Position numbers and translations under genes: made by a program. Below, piece after piece: positions 62,795 through 64,000 of a DNA stretch of 64,000 nucleotides (position 1 is the first letter of the stretch; every line of letters starts with the position of its first letter). Origin of the DNA: Morganella morganii (GTDB lineage Bacteria; Pseudomonadota; Gammaproteobacteria; Enterobacterales; Enterobacteriaceae); NCBI RefSeq assembly GCF_019402645.1, contig NZ_VKKS01000001.1, forward strand, positions 1 to 64,000. The letters run 5' to 3'. The notes below the pieces were generated by a model. The model was given only the letters and a program-made list of their open reading frames with translations. It searched no databases and had not been told where the DNA came from.

Positions 62795-62828
62795 TGACAT
62801 TTTTGTCGTCATTAGTGTCGAACTGACA
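62795..62828. promoter_or_regulatory. Candidate FhlA/HyfR upstream activating sites
   Basis: TGACA-N5-TGTCG (62795-62809) and TGTCG-N3-TGACA (62816-62828) resemble the half-sites bound by FhlA-type activators in formate-regulon promoters. They lie 55-90 bases upstream of the sigma-54 promoter. Spacing differs from the known consensus. Confidence 0.4.
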
Positions 62829-62883
62829 GTCATATTCTCCTGATAATCACGTCAATGTACTGATAAATATGCATTTTTATATA

Positions 62884-62899
62884 TGGCATGAAAAATGCT
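62884..62899 (+). promoter_or_regulatory. Sigma-54 promoter of the hyf operon
   Basis: TGGCATGAAAAATGCT has the invariant GG (62885-62886) and GC (62897-62898) exactly ten bases apart. Typical of FhlA-controlled formate hydrogenlyase operons. Confidence 0.75.
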
Positions 62900-62953
62900 T
62901 AACAAGGGTATCAAACTATATGACTCGTCTGATTTTTCTGGAGGGTGGGGCGA

Positions 62954-63574
62954 ATGAATCGCTTTGTTATTGCCGACCCGCATCTTTGTATCGGATGTAA
63001 TACCTGTATGGCGGCCTGTTCTGTGACGCATAAACAGCAAGGATTACAAACACATCCGAGATTGAATGTGGTGAAAATCGGGGAACTGACTGCGCCGGTG
63101 CTTTGTCGTCAGTGTGATGATGCTCCGTGTGCCCGTGTGTGTCCGGTGAATGCTATTACACATGAAAATGACATGATCGTGCTCAATGAAAGCCTGTGCA
63201 TCGGCTGTAAATTGTGCGGCCTGGTCTGTCCGTTCGGGGCTATCACCCCGTCAGGCAGTAAACCTGTCGATATGCCGGATTTTTTTGAGCAGTATGTGCC
63301 GAAAGAGATGCTGCTGGATGTGCCGGACAGTCTGCCGGCCATGAACCCGTTCCTGGCATGGAATGCCGGTATCCGTAATATCGCGGTGAAGTGCGATTTG
63401 TGTGATTTCAGTGAAGAAGGACCGGCGTGTGTGAAAGTATGCCCGACCGATGCCCTCCGTCTCGTTGAAGAGAAGCAACTGGAAAACGAAAGTGCGAAAC
63501 GCCGGACCGCGTCTGTTGATGCGATGCCGCCGGAGTTTGACATTTTCGTCTCAGGACAGGAGAGCAGCAAATGA
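62954..63574 (+). CDS. hyfA: Hydrogenase-4 iron-sulfur subunit HyfA
   Basis: 206 aa from ATG 62954, GGAGGG upstream. Four ferredoxin-type cysteine clusters: CIGCNTCMAAC, CRQCDDAPCARVCP, CIGCKLCGLVCP and CDLCD...CVKVCP. Electron-transfer subunit of the formate hydrogenlyase-2 complex at the inner membrane. First gene of the operon. Confidence 0.9.
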   Translation: MNRFVIADPHLCIGCNTCMAACSVTHKQQGLQTHPRLNVVKIGELTAPVLCRQCDDAPCARVCPVNAITHENDMIVLNESLCIGCKLCGLVCPFGAITPSGSKPVDMPDFFEQYVPKEMLLDVPDSLPAMNPFLAWNAGIRNIAVKCDLCDFSEEGPACVKVCPTDALRLVEEKQLENESAKRRTASVDAMPPEFDIFVSGQESSK

Positions 63575-64000
63575 CATCTCTTGAATTACTCTTATGGTCA
63601 GTTGCCCTGTATACCGCCGGTGGTTTTATTTCGCTGCTGTTTAAACAGCAGGAAAAAATAGCGGTGTATGTTGCCGGGATCACAGCGATTGCCGGGGGGA
63701 TCCTCGGTTTATTCAGTGCCGTTCCGGTGCTGATGAGCGGTGAAACACTGACGTATTTCGCTCAGGGACCTTTCCCGTTCGCTCATTTTGTCGTTCGTCT
63801 CGACAGTCTCGCCGCCTTTATGGTGATGGTGATTTCACTGCTGGTGACTGTCAGCGCCCTGTATTCCCTGAACTATGTGCAGGAGTATCTGGGACGCGGC
63901 GCGTGGAGCATGGGATTCTTCCTGAACCTGTTTATCGCCTCCATGGTTGCCCTGGTGGTGATGGACAACGCCTTCTGGTTCATCATTTTGTTTGAAATGA
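63571..64000 (+). CDS. hyfB: Hydrogenase-4 membrane subunit HyfB (partial, runs off the right edge)
   Basis: Starts at ATG 63571, overlapping the hyfA stop by four bases, and is open to the window end (143 codons). Antiporter-like NuoL/HyfB family; visible hydrophobic segments at about residues 5-24, 32-53, 78-100 and 120-140. Expected to belong to the proton-pumping membrane arm of hydrogenase-4. Confidence 0.88.
   Translation, partial: MTSLELLLWSVALYTAGGFISLLFKQQEKIAVYVAGITAIAGGILGLFSAVPVLMSGETLTYFAQGPFPFAHFVVRLDSLAAFMVMVISLLVTVSALYSLNYVQEYLGRGAWSMGFFLNLFIASMVALVVMDNAFWFIILFEM

Overview
The window looks like a chromosomal segment of a Morganellaceae enterobacterium, most likely Morganella morganii. 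The pointers are about 50% GC core genes, the groES-groEL / yjeI / epmB / efp and aspA-dcuA-yjdC neighbourhoods of the enterobacterial core, and a Proteus-type MrpJ-like fimbrial regulator. The species call is inference; no search was run.

Positions 1 to about 32,628 hold most of a Mu-like transposable prophage, nearly all on the minus strand. Its right-hand end (equivalent to the Mu left or c end) is inside the window; the other end lies beyond position 1. From right to left come: three MuA-type end sites, the repressor (+), an operator region, Ner, transposase A, ATPase B, a string of short overlapping early genes, GemA, the Mor activator, a secreted-protein cargo gene, the C activator, the lysis genes (holin, SAR endolysin, a 38-aa membrane ORF, nested Rz/Rz1), terminases with a cysteine-rich cargo gene between them, head genes, tail genes including a programmed -1 frameshift, baseplate genes and the start of the tail fibre. 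A 23-bp motif is repeated at four places with a -10-like hexamer at a fixed distance. I read these as the Mor/C-dependent middle and late promoters. The element appears to have landed in an autotransporter gene, which is cut just where its beta-barrel begins.

Positions 32,629-46,497 form an AT-rich accessory region ending at tRNA-Phe. It holds the broken autotransporter, an IS3-family remnant, a convergent pair of an RcsB-like response regulator and a tripartite hybrid sensor kinase bracketed by 26-bp direct repeats, a four-gene chaperone-usher fimbrial operon, and a MrpJ-like regulator. The regulator gene and the fimbrial operon share a duplicated upstream element.

Positions 46,498-64,000 are mostly core: tRNA-Phe, yjdC, dcuA, aspA (aspartate to fumarate, with C4-dicarboxylate exchange), fxsA, groES-groEL behind a sigma-32 promoter, yjeI, a methyltransferase, epmB and efp (EF-P and its lysine-modifying enzyme), eptB (lipid A/Kdo phosphoethanolamine transfer) and the start of a hydrogenase-4 (hyf) operon with a sigma-54 promoter. 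Inserted between groEL and yjeI is an unusual cassette: a MurR/RpiR-type regulator, a glucose/maltose-family PTS permease and an aspartase-superfamily lyase. It may be a catabolic pathway for a sugar conjugated to aspartate or succinate, and is the best candidate here for an undescribed metabolic system.
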